A DNA stretch of 64,000 nucleotides from Psychrobacter sp. BI730 (lineage in GTDB: Bacteria > Pseudomonadota > Gammaproteobacteria > Pseudomonadales > Moraxellaceae), in NCBI RefSeq assembly GCF_013414195.1, contig NZ_JAATTV010000001.1:1-64000 (forward strand), written 5' to 3'. The notes under the pieces were generated by a model. That model did no database searches. It saw nothing but the letters and a program-made list of their open reading frames with translations, and was not told where the DNA came from. Position numbers and translations under genes: made by a program. Every line of letters starts with the position of its first letter. The first letter of the stretch is position 1. Below are positions 35,363 to 44,402 of the stretch, piece after piece.

Positions 35363-36048
35363 TACAGCACCAGTTGATAACCTTTACCACGCACCGCTTT
35401 TATTGGTTCATCGTGGAAAGGTTGAAGTTTTTTGCGTAAGCGAGATACATGCACATCAAGGCTACGGTCAAACGGCTGCAACTCACGCTGCAAGATATTT
35501 TCTGACAGCCATGCTTTACTCACCACTTCCCCTTTTTGTTTGAGTAAGGCAACAAGTAGATCAAACTCTGTACCAGTGACTTGTAGCGTTACCCCATCTA
35601 TCTGACAGGCGCGTTGGTTTTGATCGAGATGCAAACGACTCTCTGGCAACGGAGTATGCTCTGATGCGGTCGTATTGGTACGTTTAATCACTGCATTGAT
35701 ACGCGCTAGCAGCTCTCGAGGGTTACAAGGTTTGGTGATATAGTCATCGGCCCCAAGCTCTAGACCAATAATACGATCAATCTCCTCCCCTTTCGCCGTT
35801 AACATAATGACTGGGATATCGATAATATTTGGTAATTGACGCAGCACACTCAGACCATCTAGTTTTGGCATCATAATATCGAGCACGAGTAAATCATAGA
35901 CCGTATCTTCGTGTGCTACTGTCTTGAGTCGTTGTATGACCGCTGCACCATCATGCACGCAGTCACAGCGAATGCCGTGATTGTCCAAGTACTCTTGCAA
36001 TAACTGAGTCAACTCTTCGTCGTCATCGCCTATCAGGATGTTTGGCAT
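35362..36048 (-). CDS. Response regulator, OmpR/CpxR-like
   Basis: Two-domain regulator of 228 residues. The receiver domain has the acidic pair D8-D10, phospho-accepting D57 in LLVLDIMMPKLDG, T in MLTAKG and the late Lys in YITKPCNPREL. The C-terminal winged helix is OmpR-type (LTGTEFDLLVALL, shown in sequence as VTGTEFDLLVALLKQKGEVV, and SLDVHVSRLRKKL). A strong AAAGGAG site precedes the ATG. It is cotranscribed with the kinase gene and divergent from a CpxP/Spy-like gene, the usual cpxRA-cpxP arrangement. Confidence 0.93.
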   Translation of the reverse strand: MPNILIGDDDEELTQLLQEYLDNHGIRCDCVHDGAAVIQRLKTVAHEDTVYDLLVLDIMMPKLDGLSVLRQLPNIIDIPVIMLTAKGEEIDRIIGLELGADDYITKPCNPRELLARINAVIKRTNTTASEHTPLPESRLHLDQNQRACQIDGVTLQVTGTEFDLLVALLKQKGEVVSKAWLSENILQRELQPFDRSLDVHVSRLRKKLQPFHDEPIKAVRGKGYQLVL

Positions 36049-36413
36049 GCTTCTCTCCTTTAATTTTTAGTTATCTCTATTTACTCAATCTATAGTAATC
36101 ATGACGCAATAAGTCCACGTACAAGTGTCACTGTAATATGGCTAGCGAGATTGCCGCCGTGGCATTTTTATTGCCCCTAGACGGTAGTTAACCATATTAT
36201 CAGGCAAGCACTTGCCAATTCACCAGAAACGTTACCTTTCTTAATACTTCATAAATGTTCGTAACCTTTAACTGTCGTAATATACTCCTATCAACAGCAA
36301 GTATTACATTTCTAAGATGGCTGACCATAACGAGCGATAACGTTCAACAGATGCTACTTGCGAGATAAAAATTTAGTACTTATGAAATCAAACTCAATGT
36401 AATCAAGGATATT
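36049..36413. promoter_or_regulatory. Divergent promoter region, regulator operon and CpxP-like gene
   Basis: This 365-base spacer separates the two transcription units. It holds a short perfect palindrome GGCAAG-CA-CTTGCC (36203-36216) and, further right, loosely spaced GTAAC/GTAAT elements (around 36240-36285) that only weakly resemble the CpxR half-site GTAAA. No gene is visible. Confidence 0.45.
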
Positions 36414-36938
36414 ATGATGAAAAAATTACTATTAGGCTCAGTATTAGCAGCGTCTAGCATATTTACAGTAACGGCTTGCACCAGCGTTAACGCGACCACT
36501 GATACAACGCCAACTGCGCAAATGCAAAAGAACCACAAAGATGGCGCGATGAGAGGCCCAATGTCAAAACTGGATCTAACAGCGACACAGCAGGCGCAAA
36601 TCAAGGCCATCATGCAAAACAAACGTGGCGATCGCACTGCTGACCGTGCAGAACATCAAGCAGAACGCGCGCAAATGGATCAGCAAATACAAGCACTGAC
36701 CAATGCCAGCACTTTGAACACTGCTGCTTTAAACCGTCTGGCTGATCAACGTGCGGCAAAAGAAAAGCAACGCTTTATCGAACGTGTACAAACCCAACAT
36801 GCCATCGCTCAAGTGTTGACTGCTGAGCAACGTGCAAAACTTGCACAAATGAAAGAAGATAGAAAAGGTGACGACGAAGGCCGTCGTGGTCCAGACCATC
36901 GTGAGCAACGTGGTGATCGTGCACAGCAAGGTATGTAA
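36414..36938 (+). CDS. CpxP/Spy-like envelope protein
   Basis: Exported protein of 174 residues. The signal region carries a possible lipobox (TVTAC, Cys at about residue 22), which would make it a lipoprotein, unlike the soluble periplasmic CpxP and Spy of enteric bacteria. The mature part is highly charged and helical, with an LTATQQAQIKAIM segment that fits the LTxxQ motif of the Spy/CpxP family, and a second half (LTAEQRAKLAQMKED) that repeats it. Such proteins bind misfolded envelope proteins and damp the CpxA kinase. It is divergent from the cpxRA-like pair, supporting the assignment. Ends in an Arg/Asp/Gly-rich tail. Confidence 0.85.
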   Translation: MMKKLLLGSVLAASSIFTVTACTSVNATTDTTPTAQMQKNHKDGAMRGPMSKLDLTATQQAQIKAIMQNKRGDRTADRAEHQAERAQMDQQIQALTNASTLNTAALNRLADQRAAKEKQRFIERVQTQHAIAQVLTAEQRAKLAQMKEDRKGDDEGRRGPDHREQRGDRAQQGM

Positions 36939-36988
36939 TAAACCACTCCGGAAAAGTGTTATTTTACCCAGCTGTATACGTATAAACT

Positions 36989-37021
36989 AAAAAAGCGCGC
37001 CGTTAATAGGTGCGCTTTTTT
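36989..37021. terminator. Bidirectional terminator
   Basis: AAAAAGCGC pairs with GCGCTTTTT around a short loop, with A- and T-runs on either side. It lies between the convergent CpxP-like and exonuclease genes. Confidence 0.85.
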
Positions 37022-37042
37022 ATTTCTCAAATGGAATCTCAA

Positions 37043-37927
37043 TCAATTAGATATTTTAATTAACTTTAAAAATTCTTTCTCTACAAGAATTTTAATATCC
37101 AGCCCACTCTGTATCAACTCTTCTACCTTTCGATGCTTACTGCTTTTTTCATGACCTGCTAGCAATGTTAGATCCTGAGAACCAACTACAAGATAGTTTA
37201 ACTTTTTTGAAGCCCCTGCTTTGACATTAAAACCATTTTTAGCTGCTATGTCAGCAATCTCTGCTCTACTAATACTAAGGTCTCCTGTAAAACAAATATT
37301 AAGACCTGCATATCTTCCTGACTCACTCCCTACCTTCGTGATATTACTTGGATAACTTCTACTATTAAGACGTCTTTGCTGGTGATAAATACGATTATAG
37401 TTGCTATCTGTCACCCAATCATGAATTGATAGACTATTTTCTCTAAGGATAGTTACCGTTATAAAGCCACATGCTTTAGCATCTTCAAGTGCATCGTGAT
37501 GGTTAAATTGGTAGTTCCACTCTTTACATACATTTGCCAGACTATAGCCTTTTACTGCGAAACGATGACATGTCCTACGTACTAATACAGTTGCATCTAC
37601 CCACTGTAGCTCTGGTACTGGTAGTTTGTGAGCTTCTAAGCTTTTTATCAAAGCTCTTTGATCAAAATTAGTGTAGCTAACAACAACGTTATCGCCAATA
37701 AACTTTAGTATCTGCCCATATATATCGTACATAGACGGCGCATTTCTTACCATCCTGCTAGTAATCCCATGTACTTCTACATTTTGACCACTAAAAGAAG
37801 TTTGGGGTAATACTAAAGTGCAGTAGGTATCAATTAATTTACCGTTTAAGTATTTTGCTAGACCTATTTGACAGATAGACCCTACATCGCTATTAGCGGT
37901 TTCAACATCAATGGTAACAAAGTTCAC
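37043..37927 (-). CDS. DEDDh 3'-5' exonuclease with BRCT domain
   Basis: Protein of 294 residues with two parts. Residues 1-165 are a DnaQ-like exonuclease: ExoI FVTIDVETA (D7, E9), ExoII VSYTNFDQRAL, and ExoIII HHDALEDAKACG with the His five residues before the last Asp. Residues about 205-290 are a BRCT domain of the kind found at the end of NAD-dependent DNA ligase (GLNICFTGDLSISRAEIA, then KKLNYLVVGSQD). BRCT in ligase binds DNA; here it may guide the nuclease to DNA ends or nicks. The start is GTG with AAGGA seven bases upstream. It is the third gene behind two unknown lipoproteins, 44 bases from the second. Confidence 0.88.
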   Translation of the reverse strand: MNFVTIDVETANSDVGSICQIGLAKYLNGKLIDTYCTLVLPQTSFSGQNVEVHGITSRMVRNAPSMYDIYGQILKFIGDNVVVSYTNFDQRALIKSLEAHKLPVPELQWVDATVLVRRTCHRFAVKGYSLANVCKEWNYQFNHHDALEDAKACGFITVTILRENSLSIHDWVTDSNYNRIYHQQRRLNSRSYPSNITKVGSESGRYAGLNICFTGDLSISRAEIADIAAKNGFNVKAGASKKLNYLVVGSQDLTLLAGHEKSSKHRKVEELIQSGLDIKILVEKEFLKLIKISN

Positions 37928-37971
37928 TATATATTCCTTAATACAGTAGGCCCACTCTAAATCACCTTTAC

Positions 37972-39564
37972 CTACTCAACCGAACCAAAACGCTCTCTGA
38001 CCATCGGCAACATGTTAAATACCATTTTGCCTACTGCCGTGCCATTACCATCTTGGTAATATTGCAGCAGCTCTGGAGCATACTTTCGTAAATCAATGCT
38101 ATTGCTAGTGTTCGGCGTTTGCACATTGCTTGGTAGGTTAGGAAACGCCAAGTCCTTAGTGCTGATAGCGGAATACTGCTGCAACACATCTATCCTCATA
38201 CCCTTATTGTTATTCGCTTCGCTAGTGTTATCTAACTGACGACGTAAGTGCTCCCATTTGAGTTGACCACGTTTATCAAACCCGTATAGTTCCTGTACTT
38301 CTGTATTGGCAACGGTCTCACCTGTCGTTGCTTCCTCATGCATTTGGTCTTTTATCATAGCCAGTATTTTTTGTACTATAGACTTACTGGTAAATGCCTT
38401 TGGGTTTTGAATCGACTCAAACGCTGTCATCGGTTCGGGCTCTTGTACCAGCTCTGGGTATTTTTCACTGATTCGACCATAAAAAATTTGCATATATTTC
38501 TGTTGCGACGTTTGATAATCCTCAAAGTTTTGTACTCGGCGAATGATTTGATCGCTTGGTAGCATAGCCGATAACTGGTGCGCGGGCAGCTTTGGAGACA
38601 GCGAAGCAAGTGAGTCAGGGGCAACATAATTAAACTGGCTGACAGGAGCCGCATCATAAGTCGCATCTAATGCCGCAAAGTGGCTCTTGATTACTTCACC
38701 ACCAAATCCTTTAGGTAACGTACCATCATCAATGGCTATTTTTAACCACTTATTTTGCCATTTTGTACCGAGTTTATCGTCCAACAATTCTGAGTTTAGA
38801 ATCGCAAAATTATCTGCCCATAAGTAAATATCACCGTTTTTAAAATCCATATAAATAGGCTGGTTGATACTGCTGTGATGATTACGTGCTTGATATTGCG
38901 CACTAGCGAGCATCGTAGCCTTGCCTGCCATCGGTTGATAGATCCCTTGAGAGTCGATAGAGAGCGGCTTCAGTAGGTACTCATCTAATAACTGTGCTTT
39001 CTTCCTATCTAACGGTCTTTGTTTATCTTCATAATTATCAAATAGCGCTTGATAATCTGGTGCTACTTTTACATCGCTATCGTATTGATGGTCATCCCAT
39101 GCATGATAGGCATCTACGCACTCAAAATACGACTGCCTTATGCTGTCACGCTTAGTATCATAATCTACCGCTAAGATATCTTTTTTTTGCTGTTCAGCTT
39201 GCAGGATTAGAGCAGCGTACGCTTGGTCATGCGCTTCTTCGCAGTGTTCATCTACATAGTCTGATGCCGCCATTTTCTCCGTACCAGTATTAGTATCGGC
39301 ATCTATAAATTGTTGGTTATTGCCAATCTCAAGATTGCTATGGTAGCTAAATGACTGACGACGCTGTTTTTGTAGGGCTGTCTCTAGTGTTTTTTTGGCC
39401 ATGCTAGGCGCTTGTTTTACAGCCGCCGTGTTGGACTGGCCCAAACTGGCAGACTGGCAACCTGTTAACAACAGCGCCCCTGTCAAAAATGCGCTGGTTA
39501 TTAGCAGATTGTTTTTAGTCTTAAATGGCAGACGTTGTGCGATGGTGTGATGTACTGTTTTCAT
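37972..39564 (-). CDS. Large lipoprotein of unknown function
   Basis: Exported protein of 530 residues that I do not recognise. A signal peptide ends in the lipobox LLTGC (Cys at about residue 36), followed by QSASLGQS, so it is probably anchored to the outer membrane (no Asp at +2). The mature part begins with a Gln/Lys-rich helix, has a Cys pair about 45 residues apart (VDEHCEEA and SYFECVDA), and a middle region (SSINQPIYMDFKNGDIYLWA) that matches in order a segment of the upstream lipoprotein (SSSIQMPLAFDFNNSSVVVD). Rich in Gln, Tyr and Asp. The two genes lie 55 bases apart and look like distant paralogs in one operon. Confidence 0.75.
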   Translation of the reverse strand: MKTVHHTIAQRLPFKTKNNLLITSAFLTGALLLTGCQSASLGQSNTAAVKQAPSMAKKTLETALQKQRRQSFSYHSNLEIGNNQQFIDADTNTGTEKMAASDYVDEHCEEAHDQAYAALILQAEQQKKDILAVDYDTKRDSIRQSYFECVDAYHAWDDHQYDSDVKVAPDYQALFDNYEDKQRPLDRKKAQLLDEYLLKPLSIDSQGIYQPMAGKATMLASAQYQARNHHSSINQPIYMDFKNGDIYLWADNFAILNSELLDDKLGTKWQNKWLKIAIDDGTLPKGFGGEVIKSHFAALDATYDAAPVSQFNYVAPDSLASLSPKLPAHQLSAMLPSDQIIRRVQNFEDYQTSQQKYMQIFYGRISEKYPELVQEPEPMTAFESIQNPKAFTSKSIVQKILAMIKDQMHEEATTGETVANTEVQELYGFDKRGQLKWEHLRRQLDNTSEANNNKGMRIDVLQQYSAISTKDLAFPNLPSNVQTPNTSNSIDLRKYAPELLQYYQDGNGTAVGKMVFNMLPMVRERFGSVE

Positions 39565-39619
39565 TTTTTATCCTTAATAGATATGAGCGTAAATGCAATA
39601 AGATGATGTCATTTGACTT

Positions 39620-41818
39620 CTATTTTTCATTCATATCATCTTGAGCATCGTCAACTCGGCTCTCATCGACAGCGTCTGCGCCATTGTCTTTATCGTTACC
39701 ATACTCATCGCCGCTATAAGCACCCTCGACACTGCTATAAGCACCTTCGACACCGCTATCTTGATAGTCGTAGCGTGCATAGCGAGCCGTTTGTAATCTG
39801 TCTTTTTTCTCGCGCTGCGTAGCTATCCATGCATTGCCATCGATAGGAGGCATCGCGTCTGGACCAAAAGACTCAGTAAGCAGTGGTGTCAAGGCATGAC
39901 GGTTAAAGCTGGCTTTATCGTAACGCACTTGATTTAGCATGGTTGTGGTCGACCCCATCAAATCACCACCGATATTGACACGTTGCTGCTTGGCCAGCAG
40001 TCGATCTGAGCTGTCTAAGTAATAGTAGTTGATTTGATTAAAAGAGATAGGACCGATAGCTTCGATCAGCTGCAATAGCGAACCGACATCCGCGCTTTGA
40101 TAGCCTTTATTGTATAATTGCGCTTTAGCAAGTGCTGTCTTTAGTGCGGCACCATCAGGATATTTATCTGGATTGGCATCTACATATTCTTGCAGTGATT
40201 TCGTCACATATTTGAGCGTCTTGCCAATTACTTCACCGCTTTGCTGGCTACCGAAATAGACTTTTACGGCGCGAGTCGCACCGACTTCTTTGGCAAACGC
40301 GTCACCACTGATATCTACTGCGCTAAAATGCTCAGGCGCGAGCTCAGCCATGCTGTTCTGTATCGCATTAAGTACCGCATCGTAGAGCACTGCTGGTGGC
40401 AACTGCGCCGTGACACTTTCAGGTAAACCAAAGCTCACCGTGTGCGAGGTCATCTGTGCTGGTAATGGCGTATTTTCAGGGTTGACAAGTGCAACAATCG
40501 GCATAATGGCCGATGGATCTACTACGACACTGCTGTTATTAAAATCAAATGCTAACGGCATCTGTATCGATGAGCTAATCGTTGGTGTGGCGTAGTCGTA
40601 GCTATAGACGCTTTGTAGTTGGCGCTGCTTGGGACGGTATTGACTGACACTATTGAATGTTAAATGCTCATACTGATAGGCATTGGATGCAGCTATTTGC
40701 TCAGGAGTGCGGTGGAACATATCAAGTATATTGCCAATCATACCTGTAGATGACATTGGTAGGCTGCCACGATTTACCGTCTTTGTCTTAGCTTGCTGTT
40801 TTGCCATTTGCATGGCTTCATACTTTGCAGCCATTAACTTGGGACTTAAACCTGACATCCCTGAGAGCATACCTTCAGTACTGCTGCTGTATTCATCATA
40901 ACTATCATAGTCCTCACTACTGTAATTATCGCTGCTATAGTCATCTGCTGTATCGTAGGCATACTCGTTATCGCTGTTGGTATCACTGCTCGTAGGCTCA
41001 TTCTCCCCTGCTTCAGCCAATATAGCAGCAATGGCCTTTCTTTCTGCTTCAGCGTCTGCTCTAGACTTATCATAGTTACTAGGATAGTCGGACTCTATCG
41101 AATCTTTTGCGTCATCATAATTGTAGTTAATACCCTCTACCACACAGACTTCATAAGCGTCATCATCTTCGTTTTCATTGCATTTATTCGACTCTACACC
41201 TACCGCTGCTAATTCTGCTCTAGCCTCAGCTTGCGCCTCATCATCGCTACTATCATATATACCCTCAGGCTGATACGTATAGGTTTCTATAATCGTTCTG
41301 AGCAAGCTACTAGATCCTGCATCGATACTATCTGGGTCAATGAACGGTGCTGAGCGATAATTGGCTGTGGCGACTGCGACATGCTCGGTCGCCAAGTGCT
41401 GACGAATGGCTGCAAGCAAGTGTGATTTGGCTTGGTTTTCGGTATTTGGGTGCTTCTCTTGATCAAACAGCTGCTCATAACGCGCGGCCTGAGCATTTTG
41501 ACTGGCAGTAAAGGCTTGACCCTGACGTTGGCTCTGCGCGGTATCTGCGACACTAAAGTCCATCATGATACTAGAGACGCTGACGCTGCTATTCGACGAC
41601 AGATTGGAAGATGAGCTAGCCGGAGTTGATTGGCAACCTGCGAGAACGAGCGAGGCACTACCAACTAGCAATGCGATAGACGTTAATTTACCGGTTGGAT
41701 ATAGATGACCGTTGTTATTTTTACCATTATAGTTTTTATGATCAGTGTTAGATAAATAAGCAGGCGCAGTCTCAGAGTAGCGCTGTCGATTGCGGTTATT
41801 AATATGGTGTGATGACAT
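39620..41818 (-). CDS. Large lipoprotein with acidic Tyr/Ser/Asp-rich segment, unknown function
   Basis: Exported protein of 732 residues, not recognised. The signal region has a long charged start, a hydrophobic core and the lipobox LVLAGC (Cys at about residue 62), then a Ser-rich linker. A Cys pair (ESNKCNEN, YEVCVVEG) is followed by a long acidic stretch rich in Asp, Tyr, Ser and Glu (around residues 280-315). A structured part from about 330 on carries SSSIQMPLAFDFNN and VKVYFGSQQSGE. The tail is again acidic, with a repeated VEGAYS unit. The core matches the next lipoprotein in order of motifs. First gene of a three-gene leftward unit ending in the exonuclease. Confidence 0.75.
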   Translation of the reverse strand: MSSHHINNRNRQRYSETAPAYLSNTDHKNYNGKNNNGHLYPTGKLTSIALLVGSASLVLAGCQSTPASSSSNLSSNSSVSVSSIMMDFSVADTAQSQRQGQAFTASQNAQAARYEQLFDQEKHPNTENQAKSHLLAAIRQHLATEHVAVATANYRSAPFIDPDSIDAGSSSLLRTIIETYTYQPEGIYDSSDDEAQAEARAELAAVGVESNKCNENEDDDAYEVCVVEGINYNYDDAKDSIESDYPSNYDKSRADAEAERKAIAAILAEAGENEPTSSDTNSDNEYAYDTADDYSSDNYSSEDYDSYDEYSSSTEGMLSGMSGLSPKLMAAKYEAMQMAKQQAKTKTVNRGSLPMSSTGMIGNILDMFHRTPEQIAASNAYQYEHLTFNSVSQYRPKQRQLQSVYSYDYATPTISSSIQMPLAFDFNNSSVVVDPSAIMPIVALVNPENTPLPAQMTSHTVSFGLPESVTAQLPPAVLYDAVLNAIQNSMAELAPEHFSAVDISGDAFAKEVGATRAVKVYFGSQQSGEVIGKTLKYVTKSLQEYVDANPDKYPDGAALKTALAKAQLYNKGYQSADVGSLLQLIEAIGPISFNQINYYYLDSSDRLLAKQQRVNIGGDLMGSTTTMLNQVRYDKASFNRHALTPLLTESFGPDAMPPIDGNAWIATQREKKDRLQTARYARYDYQDSGVEGAYSSVEGAYSGDEYGNDKDNGADAVDESRVDDAQDDMNEK
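39713..39754 (-). repeat. 21-bp tandem repeat in lipoprotein gene
   Basis: Two adjacent 21-base units, each starting GCTATAAGCACC and differing at two positions, encode the repeated VEGAYS tail of the large lipoprotein. A third unit begins but diverges after six bases. Confidence 0.75.
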
Positions 41819-42148
41819 AGTAATCTCTTTGTATGAATAGACAGTCGATAATGAGTGTACAGTGGTACCGTTATTTATATCACAAGACGTTACAGTTTAG
41901 TAATATTAGCGAATATTTTTAAAGAATCTCTTCATTCATAAATAATTTTCTCTGCATAACAGCTGTCTTATCATTAGCTTCATCTACTTGAAAATTAGCT
42001 TCGTTTATTTGAAATACAGCTAAACGCTATAAAAGCGTACACCACAAAAGATAATAAACAACTTTCTACTATTTCATATTTTCGTTACTATTTAGGCTTA
42101 TCTATTTCCTAGCTCTATTCTCTCCACTCGCGTAAAAAGGACTTTGCG
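41819..42148. promoter_or_regulatory. Divergent promoter region, lipoprotein operon and ggt
   Basis: A 330-base AT-rich spacer. It carries a 21-base tandem repeat at 41973-42014 and must hold promoters for both directions. No gene is visible. Confidence 0.5.
41973..42014. repeat. Two-copy 21-bp tandem repeat
   Basis: Units ATTAGCTTCATCTACTTGAA and ATTAGCTTCGTTTATTTGAA (each plus one A) lie side by side and agree at 17 or more of 21 positions. Confidence 0.75.
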
Positions 42149-44107
42149 ATGTCACAGTTATTATCTCGCCACCATCGAACCGCTCAGCAGCGTAAACCAA
42201 AAATTAATACCTTACTCAAATCTAGCGTCGTGCTCATTACCAGTACGCTACTGCTATCTATATCCGCACAGGCTGTAGAGCCAACGACCTCAACAAGTAA
42301 CGCCACGGTCAACAACACATCAATCAATACCAGTGCTATAAACTTGGCCATCATGGCTGATAGTCCAATGGTACTCTCTGAAACCAAGCGCATCACGCGA
42401 GCGAAGACAAATACCCTTAGCACCACATCGAACAATGCTAACAATGCTAATAGTGACCAAGCCATCTATTCTGAAGACGCCATTCATCATCCAGTTTGGG
42501 CAAAAAACGGCATGGTCGCTACCCAAGAAGCGCTTGCCTCTGATATCGGTTTACAGATTCTAAAGGACGGCGGTAATGCGGTAGATGCTGGCGTTGCAGT
42601 GGGTTTTGCCCTAGCAGTAACCTTGCCGCGTGCAGGTAATATCGGTGGTGGCGGTTTTATGATGATTTATGATGCCAAGCAAGGCAAAACGGTGGCGCTT
42701 GATTACCGTGAAAAAGCACCGAGTAGCGCCTCACGCGATATGTACCTTGATAAAGAAGGCAATGCTGTCAGCGACTTATCTCGCTATCATGGCTTGGCCA
42801 TTGGCGTGCCAGGGACAGTAGCAGGACTACTAAAAGCATTAGAAGAGCATGGTACGATGAGCCGCGAGCAAGTTATGGCACCAGCGATTGCACTGGCTGA
42901 AGACGGCATAGAAGTCACCGCTGGCTTGTCCGAGTCACTCACGGCGTTGAGTGATCGCTTGCAAAAATGGCCAAGTACCAAAAAAGTGTTTTTTAAGCCT
43001 GATGGCAGCGCTTATCAGCCGGGCGAACGTTTAAAGCAGCCTGAGCTTGCGCGTTCGCTAAAGCGGATTGCGATACAGGGTACCGATGGGTTTTATAAGG
43101 GTGAGACCGCTCAAAAACTGGTCAAAGCAGTCAATGAAGCAGGCGGCAGCATGAGCCTGCAGGATTTGGCCAATTATCAAGCCATCGCTCGCGAACCTGT
43201 CAAAGGCGACTATCGTGGCTATGAGATTGTCTCTATGCCACCGCCTTCCTCTGGCGGTATTCATATCGTGCAGATTTTAAATATCTTAGAAGGCTATCCG
43301 CTCAAAGACTATGGACAAAACAGCGCACAGACTATTCATCTAATGGCGGAAGCGATGCAGTTGGCGTATGCAGATCGAGCTGAGTATCTGGGAGATGCTG
43401 ACTTTATCGATGTACCTGCCAGCGGTTTAACGTCACAAGCCTATGCAGATAAACTGCGTACGTTGATTGACCCCAATAAAGCCACGCCAGCAGCCACTAT
43501 CAAAGCAAACAATCCTGTGCCGTACGAAAGTGATCAGACCACGCATTTCTCTATCGTTGATAAAGATGGCAATGCAATAGCCAACACCTATACGTTGAAC
43601 TTCTCTTATGGTACTGGTCTCGTTGCGGATGGCACGGGCATTTTGCTTAATAATGAAATGGATGATTTCTCTGCCAAACCTGGCGTACCAAACGGCTACG
43701 GTCTACTTGGTGGCGATGCCAATGCAGTGGAAGCCAATAAGCGTCCACTATCCTCTATGAGTCCGACGCTCGTATTCAAAGACAGCAAACCTTACATCGT
43801 TACTGGTAGTCCAGGCGGTAGCCGTATCATCACGACTGTCACTCAGATTATCTCTAACGTCATCGACCATGATATGAATATCGCTGAGGCAACGCATGCG
43901 CCGCGTATCCACGATCAATGGCTACCTGATGAGATTCGAGTCGAAAAAGCACTGAATATTGATACCGTGAAAAAGCTCGAATCAATGGGTCATACGGTCA
44001 GTCCAAAATCCGCGATGGGATCTACGCAATCGATCATGCTCACACCAAACGGTGTTTATGGATCGTCTGATCCACGTATTGTCGATGCGGCAGTGGTTGG
44101 TTATTAA
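42149..44107 (+). CDS. ggt: Gamma-glutamyltransferase
   Basis: Periplasmic enzyme of 652 residues that removes or transfers the gamma-glutamyl group of glutathione. A signal segment lies around residues 25-42 (VLITSTLLLSISAQA). The precursor cuts itself before the catalytic Thr, here T464 in QTTHFSIVD, giving a large and a small subunit. Substrate-binding features are DYREKAP with the conserved Arg (residue 187), NEMDDFS, PLSSMSPT and GSPGGSRI. It has an Asn/Ser/Thr-rich stretch of about 70 residues between signal and enzyme, longer than in E. coli Ggt (about 580 residues). Strong AAGGA site; a terminator follows. Confidence 0.95.
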   Translation: MSQLLSRHHRTAQQRKPKINTLLKSSVVLITSTLLLSISAQAVEPTTSTSNATVNNTSINTSAINLAIMADSPMVLSETKRITRAKTNTLSTTSNNANNANSDQAIYSEDAIHHPVWAKNGMVATQEALASDIGLQILKDGGNAVDAGVAVGFALAVTLPRAGNIGGGGFMMIYDAKQGKTVALDYREKAPSSASRDMYLDKEGNAVSDLSRYHGLAIGVPGTVAGLLKALEEHGTMSREQVMAPAIALAEDGIEVTAGLSESLTALSDRLQKWPSTKKVFFKPDGSAYQPGERLKQPELARSLKRIAIQGTDGFYKGETAQKLVKAVNEAGGSMSLQDLANYQAIAREPVKGDYRGYEIVSMPPPSSGGIHIVQILNILEGYPLKDYGQNSAQTIHLMAEAMQLAYADRAEYLGDADFIDVPASGLTSQAYADKLRTLIDPNKATPAATIKANNPVPYESDQTTHFSIVDKDGNAIANTYTLNFSYGTGLVADGTGILLNNEMDDFSAKPGVPNGYGLLGGDANAVEANKRPLSSMSPTLVFKDSKPYIVTGSPGGSRIITTVTQIISNVIDHDMNIAEATHAPRIHDQWLPDEIRVEKALNIDTVKKLESMGHTVSPKSAMGSTQSIMLTPNGVYGSSDPRIVDAAVVGY

Positions 44108-44135
44108 ACAAACTGACTTTAATTATCAATTACAT

Positions 44136-44170
44136 AGCCCTCTATACCTCGTTGTATTGGGGGCTTTTTG
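44136..44170 (+). terminator. Terminator after ggt
   Basis: AGCCC pairs with GGGCT, with a weaker inner TATAC/GTAT pairing, followed by five Ts. It lies 29 bases past the stop codon. Confidence 0.7.
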
Positions 44171-44331
44171 CTGTTGTCTATAACCGAGTTTTTACATCTT
44201 AATGACTTAACTTACGCAGATTAAACCCTTTGAACCTGTGGCTGTCTGCGGCAAATAATGCTATTATTGACGACCCCATTTAAAACGTATCAATATGGCT
44301 ATCAAGGTCTTATCGGCCTCTAGATATCAGC

Positions 44332-44357
44332 ATAATTGATTGATAATAATCAATTAT
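44332..44357. promoter_or_regulatory. Palindrome upstream of dnaE
   Basis: ATAATTGATT and AATCAATTAT are exact inverted copies six bases apart, about 45 bases before the dnaE start. It may be an operator or part of the promoter region. Confidence 0.4.
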
Positions 44358-44402
44358 TTTAACGGTAGCTTATTTCTTTGATCGTACCAGTAAGAGTCTT
44401 CT

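Noticed and set aside
36230..36290. CpxR box upstream of the CpxP-like gene
   Set aside because: Only loose GTAAC/GTAAT elements with the wrong spacing were found, so no firm site is claimed.
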